DNA of 14,552 nucleotides from Lentibacillus juripiscarius JCM 12147 (GCA_001311805.1 BBCA01000068.1:1-14552), one strand, 5' to 3'. Shown: positions 1 to 7,939, counted from the stretch's first letter. Notes: a model not told the origin generated them from the sequence alone. Numbers and translations are program-made.

Positions 1-260
1 GTTAGGTTAATAACATAAAAAGTGTTATTTGGTAATTTAATTAATTAATGGCAGTTATAATTTTCATCAAAGAAATCCCGAACATACAAGGATTTAAAAA
101 GAAATTTGTTTATTTGGGATTCATAGTTTGTAATAAATTTAGACAATCGTGGTCGATTTGGCATAAGAAAGAGCTTTCGTGCTGATGAAGATTTTCCAAT
201 ATGCCCTATTGGTGGCGAAGATACAACTTGGAAAAATGGAATCATTAATTTCTATTAAAA
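1..260. other. Unassigned segment, possible end of an unidentified gene
   Basis: No recognisable gene. Two competing readings exist. On the plus strand an open frame runs from about 125 to a stop near 258, contains the stretch DEDFPICPIGGED, and stops just before the hairpin terminator; that placement suits the C-terminal end of a gene whose upstream part is out of frame or outside the window. On the minus strand an open frame of 66 codons spans 45-245, but it lacks a ribosome binding site and starts directly after the same hairpin. I recognise neither protein, and cannot decide between them from the sequence. Confidence 0.2.
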
Positions 261-262
261 AT

Positions 263-291
263 AAAACAAGGGTAGATTCTACCCTTGTTTT
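263..291. terminator. Strong bidirectional hairpin terminator
   Basis: Perfect 13-bp stem, AAAACAAGGGTAG pairing with CTACCCTTGTTTT around a 3-base ATT loop. The T-rich end on either strand makes it usable both ways. It lies 22 bases beyond the stop of the minus-strand membrane gene and just after the plus-strand open frame ending near 258. Confidence 0.85.
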
Positions 292-312
292 ATTGGCCTA
301 ATCTCGTCTTTA

Positions 313-1233
313 TTAAATTTGCATTACCTTTCCACTTCGCTTTATTTCAAGCTTTTTATACGCTAAAACTGAACCAAACAGTAATACACATGTAATTAAT
401 GAACCTAACGGCAACATCCCTACGACTTTTTTCTGGAAAGATGAACGGGAGCAGTGGAAAAGCGTAGACTGCTGGGATACGGATAGCAACAATACGTAAC
501 AGAATGTACATTAATATCATATCTATCAGCGTTAGCAATATCCACGAATCAAGAGTGAAGTACAATAGCGTGCCGACAGTCGCAGAAATTGTCAATACCA
601 GACTCTGCTTAAAAGCTACTTTCCCATTGTACATAGGCTTCTGCAGTGATTCATAAACAACGACAAGAATTGGCGGGATAGCTGCCAGTTGGGGATACCC
701 CACGGCCCAAGTCAAACTAATCCAGATGAAGTTCAACACTAAAAACACTACCATGTACTTATAATGTATCTTTACTTCCGCCTCAATTCCGTTATTTAAT
801 CTAAATATAAGAACCCCAAGCATCAGTATGAAAGTAAGAATGGAAGTCGATATAATAAATGACCATCCATCAACATCTATCACAATTGGCAGTAGCCCTG
901 TTGCAATAGATGGTGCTAGGTTCGATTGAATAAGACGCAATAAGAGCATCAAAAGCACAAGTGCGATACCTACTTTTCCTACATAAAAATTGGTAATAAA
1001 TTAACCATAAATCCAATGACAGCAGTGAGAGAAGGGGCAAAAAGAATCTTGGATGGGTGCCTGATCCATCCGGCTTCCCGATATACCCACATGGCAATTG
1101 CCATTGCAGCAAGTTCCGGCAAAATAATTTGATGATTATTCAACAGGACTGAAGTCGTAATCATGGTGATAATAAATGTAATAGCAATGACATACGAAAT
1201 AATTGTTACATTCTTTGAAACCGCCGTATTCAC
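313..1233 (-). CDS. Multi-pass membrane protein, HPP-like (two frameshifts)
   Basis: Predicted integral membrane protein of about 306 residues, made of repeated hydrophobic helices. Recognisable stretches include PELAAMAIAMWVYREAGW and LAPSIATGLLPIVI, which remind me of HPP-family membrane proteins; I do not know the substrate. The start is the GTG at 1231-1233, with GGAGA seven bases upstream; upstream in-frame codons lack a binding site. Two breaks are seen. Near 983-987 a run of five A (plus strand) creates a stop, and one more base restores the frame. Near 427-432 a run of six T shifts the tail; the other frame gives a last helix followed by AYKKLEIKR, a convincing cytoplasmic end, stopping at 313-315. 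The hairpin at 263-291 ends the transcript. The role is unknown; no copper motif is visible, so its place in the copper island may be incidental. Confidence 0.65.
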
Positions 1234-1267
1234 GAGCAACTCTCCTTTTTTACATAAGAAACCAACA

Positions 1268-1289
1268 TGGCTACGCCTTCTCGTAGCCA
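1268..1289 (-). repeat. Hairpin in the leader of the membrane-protein gene
   Basis: Perfect 8-bp stem, TGGCTACG and CGTAGCCA, with a 6-base loop. It sits about 35 bases upstream of the GTG start at 1233 on the minus strand and has no T-tract of its own, so it is more likely an mRNA leader structure or a binding dyad than a terminator. Confidence 0.5.
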
Positions 1290-1379
1290 CCATCTACCAT
1301 GAAAATGAATGGCTGCATCAGCTATCGTATAGCCCGTTTATACATGGTAAATGATGTAATTAACAATACAACCAGGTCG

Positions 1380-1470
1380 AAAGTTTTTGGTGGATCTTCA
1401 ATGAAGATACCCTGAATAAGAAACTGGTTTGTGACAGTATAGAAGTACCATCTACTGTGCCCTAAGCACG
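1380..1470 (+). ncRNA. Candidate bridge RNA in the IS110 left end
   Basis: The untranslated left end holds two consecutive stem-loops. The first is ATCTTC/GAAGAT at 1394-1399 and 1403-1408 with a 3-base loop, extended by GGT/ACC. The second is ACAGTA/TACTGT at 1434-1439 and 1453-1458, enclosing a 13-base loop. IS110 elements are known to encode a structured RNA in a non-coding end that pairs with target and donor DNA through internal loops. Position and folding fit, but I could not test loop complementarity to the flanks, and if this is an IS1111-type element the RNA may instead come from the right end. Confidence 0.35.
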
Positions 1471-1538
1471 TATATAAAAATTTCGAAATATACCTACTGT
1501 CATTTGTATTGTTAATTTATCTTTGAGGTGGTTTTCCA

Positions 1539-2735
1539 ATGGAAGCAATGATTGAAAGGTGTGCAGGACTAGATGTACATCAGGAAACTGTAGTCGCTTG
1601 TGTATTATATGGGCCTTTAGAGAAAAGGCAAAAAATCCATTGAGTCTTTTTCAACTGCGACGGATGGGTTACTTGAATTAAGCGATTGGCTATCGTCTTT
1701 TCAAGTAACGGATGTGGTGATGGAAAGTACGGGTGTTTTTTGGAAACCAGTGTGGAATATACTGGAGAGTCATTTTCACTGGTGCTTAATGCAAAGCATG
1801 TTAAAAAATGTTCCCGGACGTAAAACGGATGTCAAAGATGCTGAATGGCTTGCCAAGCTGCTGCGCAGTGGACTAATTGAAAGGAATTTTGTGCCATCGG
1901 AAGATATTCGCAATTTACGCGATCTAACCCGGTATCGGAAAAAACTCATACACCAACGTACTGCTGAGCAAAACCGTATTCACAAAATCCTACAGGACGC
2001 CAATATCAAGCTTACATCTGTTTTTTCTCAAATATTTGGTGCATCCGGACGACGTATTCTGGAAGCTATTATAGACGGCGAAAAAATTGAGATAAAGGAT
2101 CTTCAACAAATGGTACATTGGAGAACGAAGGCAAGCATTCCGGATATTGCAAAGGCTATTAATGGCCGTATTCGCCGTCATCATCGTGATATGTTGAGAT
2201 TTCATTGGGATCATATGATTTATTTAGAACAAACCATTAAGCAATTGGAAGAACAAATTGATCAGTGCCTAACCTCATACCGTAAAGAAGTTGAACTATT
2301 GGAGACAATCCCTGGTGTCAGTGAATCCGGTGCAGCCACTTTTATTGCAGAGATGGGTGTAGATATGTCGGTGTTTCGATCGGCTAAACACCTTGCTTCC
2401 TGGGCAGGTGTAAGTCCGGGAAATAATGAGAGTGCCGGTAAAAAAGACAGTAAATCAACGAAAGGGAACAAGGCATTAAAGACAATGGCGGTAGAGTGCG
2501 CGCTATCTTCACTTAAGCAAGATAATCGAATTTCTGCACACCAAAAAGGATTATGAAGCGACAAGGGAAAAAGAAAGCACGAATGGCTTCGGCTCATTTA
2601 ATTTTAACCATTGCTTACAACATCTTACAAACGGGAGAACCATATAAAGAACTAGGTCCAAATTATTTACAGGAACAGAAACAAAAGAAGGAATTAAAAA
2701 TGATTGAATACCTAAAAGAAAAGGATATAAAGTAA
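1539..2735 (+). CDS. IS110-family transposase (DEDD recombinase), frameshifted
   Basis: Recombinase of about 398 residues when repaired, which is the usual family size. The N-terminal RuvC-like domain shows GLDVHQETVVAC, ESTGVFWKPV and the pair of aspartates in DVKDAEWLAKLL, consistent with the DEDD metal-binding set. The C-terminal Transposase_20-type domain shows LLETIPGVSESGAATFIAEM and SWAGVSPGNNESAGKK, the latter holding the conserved Ser of the second active-site part. The start is the ATG at 1539, with GAGGTGG seven bases upstream. Four shifts are needed: an A-run near 1628-1637 (one extra or two missing), a T-run near 1773-1776 (one missing), an A-run near 1804-1809 (one extra) and an A-run near 2544-2548 (one missing). 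The two middle ones cancel, leaving about ten residues out of frame; that is easier to explain by read errors than by decay. Confidence 0.9.
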
Positions 2736-2796
2736 CTTCATCAGAAGGGCAAACAGCTTAGACAGAAATCATTCATTGGAATTATTTCAATTTTAA

Positions 2797-2825
2797 GCCC
2801 TTCAAAAAGTTGAAATATGAAGGGC
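2797..2825. repeat. Hairpin in the IS110 right end
   Basis: Perfect 8-bp stem, GCCCTTCA with TGAAGGGC, around a 13-base loop, directly inside the right inverted repeat. It may be a transcription stop for the transposase, though no T-tract follows, or a structural part of the element's right end. Confidence 0.5.
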
Positions 2826-2865
2826 CTGGTTTAGTATTGTCATTTTTAAGGAGTTGTTTTCATAC

Positions 2866-2893
2866 AAAAACAAGGATGAAAATCTCACCCTTG
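2866..2893 (-). terminator. Terminator of the merR-thioredoxin transcript
   Basis: On the minus strand CAAGGGTGA pairs with TCATCCTTG (9 bp with one G-U pair) and is followed by TTTTTGTATG. It lies 12 bases beyond the stop codon of the thioredoxin-like gene. Confidence 0.8.
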
Positions 2894-2904
2894 CTGTTCG
2901 TTAT

Positions 2905-3166
2905 TTATTGACCTAAGCCAGCTGCCTTTAACGAATCGGTGTCGATACCGTTGTTGCTGACCAATTTTCCATTGATTACAACGGCTGGAACAGATTTTAC
3001 GTCGTATTCTTTTGCTTTTATTTCACATTCGAGTGTGTCGCATTTTTTTGTTTAAATCATAAACCACTACTTCGCAATTGTCACAAGCTAAATCTTTCAC
3101 TTGTTGCACATCACCTTCACAAACACTGCAACCCGCCGTAAATACTTCAACTAATCGTTTTGCCAT
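2905..3166 (-). CDS. Small thioredoxin-fold protein with CSVC motif (one frameshift)
   Basis: About 86 residues when repaired. The N-terminus MAKRLVEVFTAGCSVCEG has the beta-strand followed by a CxxC active site (Cys13, Cys16) of thioredoxin/glutaredoxin-type proteins, and SVPAVVING is the cis-proline stretch of that fold. Four more cysteines (about 28, 31, 42, 47) make it unusually thiol-rich. Small proteins of this kind accompany MerR-type genes in metal-resistance clusters; the likely role is cytosolic thiol-disulfide exchange or metal binding, but the substrate is unknown. The start ATG has GGAG ten bases upstream and follows the merR stop by two bases, so the two genes are co-transcribed and probably translationally coupled. 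A run of seven A (minus strand, about residue 40) shifts the frame; six A gives the full protein. Confidence 0.8.
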
Positions 3167-3168
3167 TT

Positions 3169-3575
3169 TTAATTCACTCCTTGAAACTTTTTAATAATTG
3201 GACATTCGCTTTTTGAAATCCCAGAACCAGGACACTTTTCGGTCAAGTCTTCAAGTAATGTTTTCATATGCTTTAAATTATGAATTTTTGTTTCAATTTC
3301 TTCCATTTTATTTATTGCAAAAGCGTGCATTTCCCCTGAACGAAACTTTTCATCATTTGAAGCAGCTAAAATGTTTTTATTTCCTCGAGGGTAAACCCTA
3401 AATCCTGCGTTCGTTTGATGAATTTAATATCTTCTACGACTTCTAGAGTAAATTTTCTATAACCTGATTCCGATCGAGGTGGCTCAGAAATTAAACCACG
3501 CCTTTCATAATATCGAATAGTTTCAATATTGACGTTTGCTTTTTTGGCTACTTGGCTTATTGTTAAACCTTCCAT
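3169..3575 (-). CDS. MerR-family metal-sensing regulator, CueR-like (one frameshift)
   Basis: About 135 residues when repaired. The N-terminal winged helix-turn-helix reads LTISQVAKKANVNIETIRYY, followed by the dimer coiled coil (about 80-112) and a C-terminal metal loop CPGSGISKSEC with Cys115 and Cys125. In CueR the position that is Cys in MerR and ZntR is a Ser (Ser77), which fits singly charged ions; aligning GFTLEEIK with CueR by eye puts Ser80 there. I therefore infer a Cu(I)/Ag(I)/Au(I) sensor rather than a mercury sensor. The loop is two residues longer between cysteines than in E. coli CueR. The ATG at 3575 is preceded by GAGGGGGG. A T-run at 3374-3378 (plus strand) is one base short and stops the protein at residue 69. 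It heads the operon with the thioredoxin-like gene and probably regulates itself. Confidence 0.85.
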
Positions 3576-3595
3576 TTCATCCCCCCTCAGTTATT

Positions 3596-3627
3596 AGTAT
3601 GTACTCTCGACTATGGTACAGGGTCAA
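3596..3627 (-). promoter_or_regulatory. MerR-type promoter with 20-base spacer
   Basis: On the minus strand TTGACC (3622-3627) and CATACT (3596-3601) are separated by exactly 20 bases, the over-long spacer typical of MerR-family activated promoters. The spacer holds a partial dyad, ACCCTGTACC and AGTCGAGAGT, and a longer dyad ACTCTTGAC with GTCGAGAGT matches at 8 of 9 positions. It lies directly upstream of the regulator gene, so autoregulation is likely. Confidence 0.7.
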
Positions 3628-3717
3628 GAGTAATTTTATCTTTATTATTAATGTTTTTCCGTCGGTTTTTATGTTGTTTTAAAATAAGCTTGCAATGGTG
3701 ATTCTCTCCATACTTTC

Positions 3718-3746
3718 TTGACAATTAAATAGTAGAATAATAGATG
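3718..3746 (+). promoter_or_regulatory. Putative promoter of the multicopper oxidase
   Basis: A consensus TTGACA at 3718-3723 is followed 17 bases later by a weak TAGATG at 3741-3746. I see no MerR-type dyad and no TACCC/GGGTA operator here, so regulation of the oxidase cannot be read from the sequence. Confidence 0.4.
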
Positions 3747-3776
3747 TTTAACAATTTACTAAAAGGAGTGGAAAGT

Positions 3777-4857
3777 ATGCAAAAGAAATGGATGGTTATC
3801 TTGACTTCGGCCATCACTTTAGGTTTAATATTTACTTTATTCAATGGGTCAGTACATCAGAGGCACAGCAGAGCTTAAGTAAGCCGAAAAGTAAGTATGC
3901 GAATATTGAATCGCCTAGTTTAGAAACGTTGACTGGGAAAGAGGACAATGGAATAAAAAATACGAGTTGACAGCAGAAACAGTGACTCAAAAATTCACAG
4001 ATGGATTCAAAGCAGAAGCATGGGGATTCAATGGCGGTGCGCCTGGACCTACCTTGGTTGCTGAGGAAGGGGATACAGTAGAAATTACTGTTCATAATAG
4101 CCTGCCTGAAGCAACATCTGTTCATTGGCATGGTCTTGAAGTACCAAATGATATGGATGGGGTTCCTCTAGTACAGGATTCGCCGAAAATTCAACCTGGT
4201 GAATCTTTCACGTATAAATTCACCTTGGAACAATCAGGAACCTATATGTATCACTCCCATACCAACGTTTCAAAGCAGGAGTTAATGGGTCTTACTGGCT
4301 CATTTGTTATTAAACCAAATAAACAAAATCAACAAGTGGATAGAGATATCGTCATGATGTTGCAAGAGTGGACACTTGATGGCGCTGGTGGTCACGGGGA
4401 CATGAACATGAACGCTGAACAAGAACATCGGATGGGTACAGAAGAGTACGGTATGGAAGATGCAGAAAACGAAACAGGAGTCTATAAAGTCGACCCAATG
4501 GGAATGGAACCGAATATGTTTACTATCAATGGGAAATCCTACCCCTCAACAGAACCTATCGAAGTCAAAAAAGGCGAGACTGTCCGTATACGTTTTACAA
4601 ACTTAAGTGGTAATTCCCATCCGATGCACATGCACGGGGGATGATTTTAAAGTGGTTGCGGTAGACGGCAACCGGATTAATAAGTCAGCACAACTTGAAA
4701 AAATACGATTAACGTTGCAGCGGGAGAAACGTGGGATATTGAATTCACCGCTGAAAATGTCGGTACATGGCCGATTCATTGCCATAAACCACATCACACG
4801 ATGAATGCTAATGGTGAAACAGGCGGTATGTTTACCACCATCGAGGTTACAGAGTAA
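3777..4857 (+). CDS. Compact exported multicopper oxidase (four frameshifts)
   Basis: About 360 residues when repaired, shorter than three-domain CueO or CotA types. An N-terminal hydrophobic segment (residues about 5-24) after a KK pair is a Sec signal. Domain one has HWHGLEVPNDMDG (about 114) and YHSHTN (about 158) without the Cys of a type-1 site. The last domain has HPMHMHGDDF (about 282) and WPIHCHKPHHTMN (about 334), supplying the type-1 Cys and the remaining type-2/3 His. One type-1 site in the last domain resembles two-domain type-B oxidases. A Met/His-rich insert (GHGDMNMNAEQEH) lies between. Likely role: oxidation of Cu(I) or other substrates outside the membrane, using oxygen. The ATG at 3777 has AAAAGGAGTGG upstream. 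Breaks lie near GGG at 3846-3848, A-run 3955-3960, G-run 4635-4639 and A-run 4699-4704. No partner gene overlaps; a terminator follows. Confidence 0.85.
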
Positions 4858-4933
4858 TCTTTACTGAAAACAAAACAAGTATTGCCTTTCAACGAGTTTA
4901 TCTTTCATCATCTTGTATTTAAGTGTTTATATG

Positions 4934-4964
4934 AAAGAGCTGGATCTAATGGGTCCGGCTCTTT
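4934..4964 (+). terminator. Hairpin after the multicopper oxidase
   Basis: A 13-bp stem, AAAGAGCTGGATC with GGTCCGGCTCTTT (two G-U pairs), lies about 77 bases beyond the oxidase stop. The following tract TGCTATATT is only moderately T-rich, so termination is probable rather than certain. Confidence 0.65.
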
Positions 4965-5137
4965 GCTATATTGGGTTTATTCATTAATTTGTCTTATTTA
5001 AATCATTTGCCTTTTAAAAAAGGTGAAGATCTATAACAAAGGGATTAATATGCTCTAAATCATAGAGCGCGGGATAAATGAAAAGCTTTGGCAGTTTGTC
5101 TTTTTGAGAAATGAGTATTACATTTATATGTTTACAT

Positions 5138-5166
5138 TTTACCGTACGGGGGTATTGTATTATAAT
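5138..5166 (+). promoter_or_regulatory. copB promoter with overlapping CsoR-type operator
   Basis: TTTACC (5138-5143) and TATAAT (5161-5166) are spaced by 17 bases. Between them TACCGTACGGGGGTA (5140-5154) matches the TACCC-N5-GGGTA arrangement of Bacillus CsoR sites with one mismatch. An operator inside the spacer fits repression relieved by Cu(I), by the CsoR encoded at 9742-10043. Confidence 0.7.
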
Positions 5167-5220
5167 AAGTAGATAATAATTTGGGAAAATTAAAGATGAT
5201 TCCCTGAAAGGAGAATATAA

Positions 5221-7420
5221 ATGGCTAAATTTGAAGAGGAAAATCATAACGCAGATACTAATCAAGATGATCACCGGTATCATGATAGTCATCATTACCA
5301 TCATCGAATGGAAGAAGAGCAAAATAATAGCCATTCTGAACATGATGTGCACAGTCATCACACCGATGATCATGAAGGCCATGCGGACCACAGCAGTGGA
5401 GAACATAAGCATCATGATCACAACTACGGTGGCCACCACCACGATCATGGGGGGCACAATCATCATAGTCACGTACACCATGATCATGGCGATATGGTCA
5501 GTGATTTTAAGAAAAGATTTTATATATCCCTGATTTTCACGGTCCCCATCCTGATTTTGTCGCCGATGATTCAAGATTTTATCGGTGTTGACTGGGGTTT
5601 TCCGGCTGACCAATACATCTTGTTTGCCCTTGCGACATTTGTTTTCTTCTACGGTGGCTGGCCGTTCATTACTGGTGGGATTAGTGAGTTGAAAGAGAAA
5701 AATCCGGGCATGATGACACTGATTGGCCTAGCGATCCTCGTCGCGTATGGTTACAGTTCACTGACTGTTTTCGGCTGGGAAGGCAAGGATTTCTTCTGGG
5801 AACTTGCCACATTGATTGACATTATGCTGCTTGGTCATTGGATTGAAATGCGGTCAGTGATGGGGGCATCGAATGCACTTGAGGAACTGGTTAAACTAAT
5901 GCCGAGTGAAGCACATAAGCTTGATGAGAACGGCGACGTGACAGATCTGCCGACAGCAGAACTCAAACACGATGACAAAGTGCTGGTAAAACCGGGTGAA
6001 AAAATCCCAGTCGACGGAACGATTTACGAAGGCAATTCAGCGATTGATGAGTCGATGCTGACCGGTGAATCAGTTCCCATAGAAAAGAATAAAGGCGATG
6101 AAGTGATTGGTGGATCTATCAATAAAGAAGGCTCAATAAAAGTAACGGTTGAGAAAACCGGTGAAGATTCCTATCTATCCCAGGTCATTACACTGGTCAA
6201 GGAAGCACAGGAGTCCAAATCAAAAACGCAGGATCTGACTAACCGTGCTGCCAAATGGCTGTTTTACATCGCTCTCGCATCCGGGTTTATCACTTTATTT
6301 GTATGGCTAATGCTTGGATATTCCTTTGATGTTGCACTTGAGCGGATGGTCACAGTGATGGTCATTACTTGTCCGCATGCGCTTGGGCTGGCAGCACCAT
6401 TGGTTGTGGCGGTGTCAACATCCATTTCAGCCAAACAGGGACTGCTTATTCGGAACCGTGCCAATTTTGAAGGGGCACGAAATTTGAATGCCGTTGTATT
6501 TGATAAGACAGGTACCCTGACCCAAGGCGCATTCGGTGTCACCAATATTGTGCCGAATGACGGCTTCGAGGAAGATGAAGTGTTATCATGGGCGGCAAGT
6601 CTTGAGCTAAATTCAGAACACCCGATTGCGGCCGGCATTGTCAGCTCGGCAAACGAAAAAGATCTTGAACTGAAAAAATTGAGGAGTTTGAATCCATTAC
6701 CGGTAAAGGAATCGAAGGAAAAATCGAGAGCAAAAAAGTAAATGTCGTAAGTCCTGGCTATGTTGACAATAACAATATGGAATATAACCGGGATATGTTT
6801 GAGAAATTGTCCGAAGAGGGCAAAACGGTTGTCTTTGTCCTGTTGGATGATGAATTGATTGGAATAGTTGCACTTGCGGATATGGTTCGAGAAACAGCAA
6901 AAGAAGCCATTGCATCATTAAAAGAAAACGATATCCACTCCATTATGTTAACTGGCGACAATAAAAAGGTTGCGAATTGGGTCGCCAAGCAATTGGATAT
7001 TGATGAAGTTTATGCAGAAGTTTTGCCCGATGATAAAGCTAATCAGGTGAAAACAATTAAAAACAAAGGCTGGGAAGTTGCTATGACCGGTGACGGTGTT
7101 AACGATGCGCCTGCACTGGCAACCGCTGATTTAGGTATTGCTATCGGTGCTGGAACAGATGTAGCCATGGAGTCGGCTGATGTCGTACTTGTCAAAAGCA
7201 ATCCAAAAGATGTCGTATCACTGATGGACCTATCCAGAAAAACGTATCGCAAAATGGTTCAGAACCTTTGGTGGGCGGCCGGCTATAATATTTTGCAATT
7301 CCACTTGCAGCAGGTGTGCTGGCACCAATCGGAATTGTGCTCAGCCCTGCAGTTGGAGCGGTATTAATGAGTCTGAGCACGATCATTGTTGCGATTAACG
7401 CTAAATTATTGAAAGCATAA
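5221..7420 (+). CDS. copB: CopB-type copper-exporting P1B ATPase (two frameshifts)
   Basis: About 733 residues when repaired. The first 90 residues hold 30 histidines and no CxxC heavy-metal domain, the mark of CopB-type pumps. Core motifs are in order: TGES (281-284), the metal-site CPH (384-386) in the membrane, DKTGT from Asp428, then [21 protein letters not shown] and GDGVNDAP. The CPH motif places it in the P1B-3-like group, which exports Cu(II) or Cu(I) from the cytosol; silver is possible. The ATG has AAAGGAG upstream. Shifts occur at an A-run near 6674-6679, ending the first frame in the nucleotide-binding domain, and at a T-run near 7291-7294, before the last membrane helices; the repaired end runs [19 protein letters not shown] to INAKLLKA. 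Its own CsoR-type operator suggests copper induction separate from copA. Confidence 0.9.
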
Positions 7421-7431
7421 TAAGACCGGTA

Positions 7432-7714
7432 GCCCAGAGGCGTGTAGCCTTTGGGGCACAGTTACTAATACAAGAGTAAGAGAGCTGATACCAATACGCA
7501 TCAGTTTTTACGGTGTTTTACAACTGCTATTTCTATTTCATCAATTTATCGTTTTTGGCGAGAAGCAGTACGCTAGACGGCTCGAGTCCAACGTACAAAA
7601 TCTTTGTTCCTACCGTTGGGACGACGGGTAGAGCCTGCTAAGATAACTGGCGGTTACGCTGGTGTTCGCAGGAATCCCCCACTTCAAGCGTCAGCTAAGT
7701 GGTGGGTAGTTCAA
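7432..7714 (+). mobile_element. IS200/IS605-type end remnant without transposase
   Basis: The right end is clear: a hairpin of CCCCCACTT (7676-7684) with AAGTGGTGGG (7697-7706), whose stem has one bulged T, followed by TAGT and then TCAA at 7711-7714. A bulged-T hairpin near the end and a TCAA cleavage tetranucleotide are features of IS608-like elements. Upstream, 7432-7457 can fold as GCCCAGAGGC with GCCTTTGGGGC and may be the matching left-end hairpin. No TnpA or TnpB reading frame is left, so this would be a deletion derivative moved by a TnpA elsewhere. The left limit is uncertain: it falls just after the copB stop. CTGAT/ATCAG plus T-tract at 7485-7509 could end the copB transcript. Confidence 0.6.
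7560..7714 (+). ncRNA. Omega-RNA-like structured segment of the IS605-type end
   Basis: The 150 bases before the end hairpin are much less AT-rich than their surroundings and full of nested stems: GTACG/CGTAC (7568-7572, 7592-7596), CCAACG/CGTTGG (7588-7593, 7614-7619), CTACC/GGTAG (7610-7614, 7627-7631) and CCTGC/GCAGG (7634-7638, 7668-7672). TnpB guide RNAs are known to arise from this position, with scaffold at the right end and guide taken from the flanking DNA. If active, the guide would begin after 7714. No tnpB is present here, so function would need a nuclease in trans. Confidence 0.4.
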
Positions 7715-7889
7715 TTTCTATCCATTTAAACCTTTCATTCATGTCGTACACCATTTGTCTGATTTCTTCTGTCATCCGCATATGTTCCTGCATCATCTCC
7801 ATCATTTGCTGGTTGTCTTTGGACATCATCATGTCCTCCCGGTTTGGCGGATAAGGATAATACCACATATTTGGCTGTGTATAGTACAA
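7695..7889 (-). CDS. Small Met-rich protein, end replaced by the IS605-type end
   Basis: A 64-codon frame starting at TTG (7887-7889), with a very good GGAGGAG eight bases upstream. The N-terminus is rich in Tyr and Pro (QPNMWYYPYPPNRED); then comes a Met-rich amphipathic helix (MMEMMQEHMRMTEEIRQMVY). Twelve or more Met make Cu(I) binding conceivable, but this is inference; I do not recognise a family. The last residues, ELPTT, and the stop codon are read from the IS200/IS605-type right end, so the native C-terminus has probably been lost or swapped by the insertion. The gene is divergent from the copper-storage gene at 8032, with about 140 bases between the starts. Confidence 0.55.
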   Translation of the reverse strand: MYYTQPNMWYYPYPPNREDMMMSKDNQQMMEMMQEHMRMTEEIRQMVYDMNERFKWIEIELPTT

Positions 7890-7939
7890 CTTTATCACTC
7901 CTCCAATAGATATCACGTTATCCTATGATTGTAATAGGT

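Larger units (their letters stand above)
1361..2842 (+). mobile_element. IS110-family insertion sequence
   Basis: One transposase gene flanked by about 180 bases (left) and 107 bases (right) of non-coding DNA. The outer ends carry an imperfect inverted repeat: 1361-1378 reads TAACAATACAACCAGGTC and the complement of 2823-2842 reads TGACAATACTAAACCAGGCC. IS110-type elements usually lack long terminal repeats, although the IS1111 subgroup has short subterminal ones, so these repeats are my best guess at the limits and the exact ends are uncertain. The element sits between the membrane-protein gene and the thioredoxin/MerR pair, at the left edge of the copper genes. Confidence 0.6.

Noticed and set aside
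2262..2597. Minus-strand frame within the IS110 transposase
   Set aside because: Fully covered by the recognised transposase domain on the plus strand and lacks any family feature.
2905..3575. Classical mercury-resistance (mer) operon
   Set aside because: No merA, merT or merP is seen, and the regulator lacks the extra sensor Cys expected of MerR, with Ser at that position.
3700..3776. CueR-type control of the multicopper oxidase, as for E. coli cueO
   Set aside because: The only promoter with a 20-base spacer points the other way (minus strand); no dyad is seen in front of the oxidase.
5014..5613. Long minus-strand frame opposite the start of copB
   Set aside because: It is the antisense of the His-rich codons (CAT/CAC read as ATG/GTG), giving Met/Val-rich nonsense; no binding site or family.
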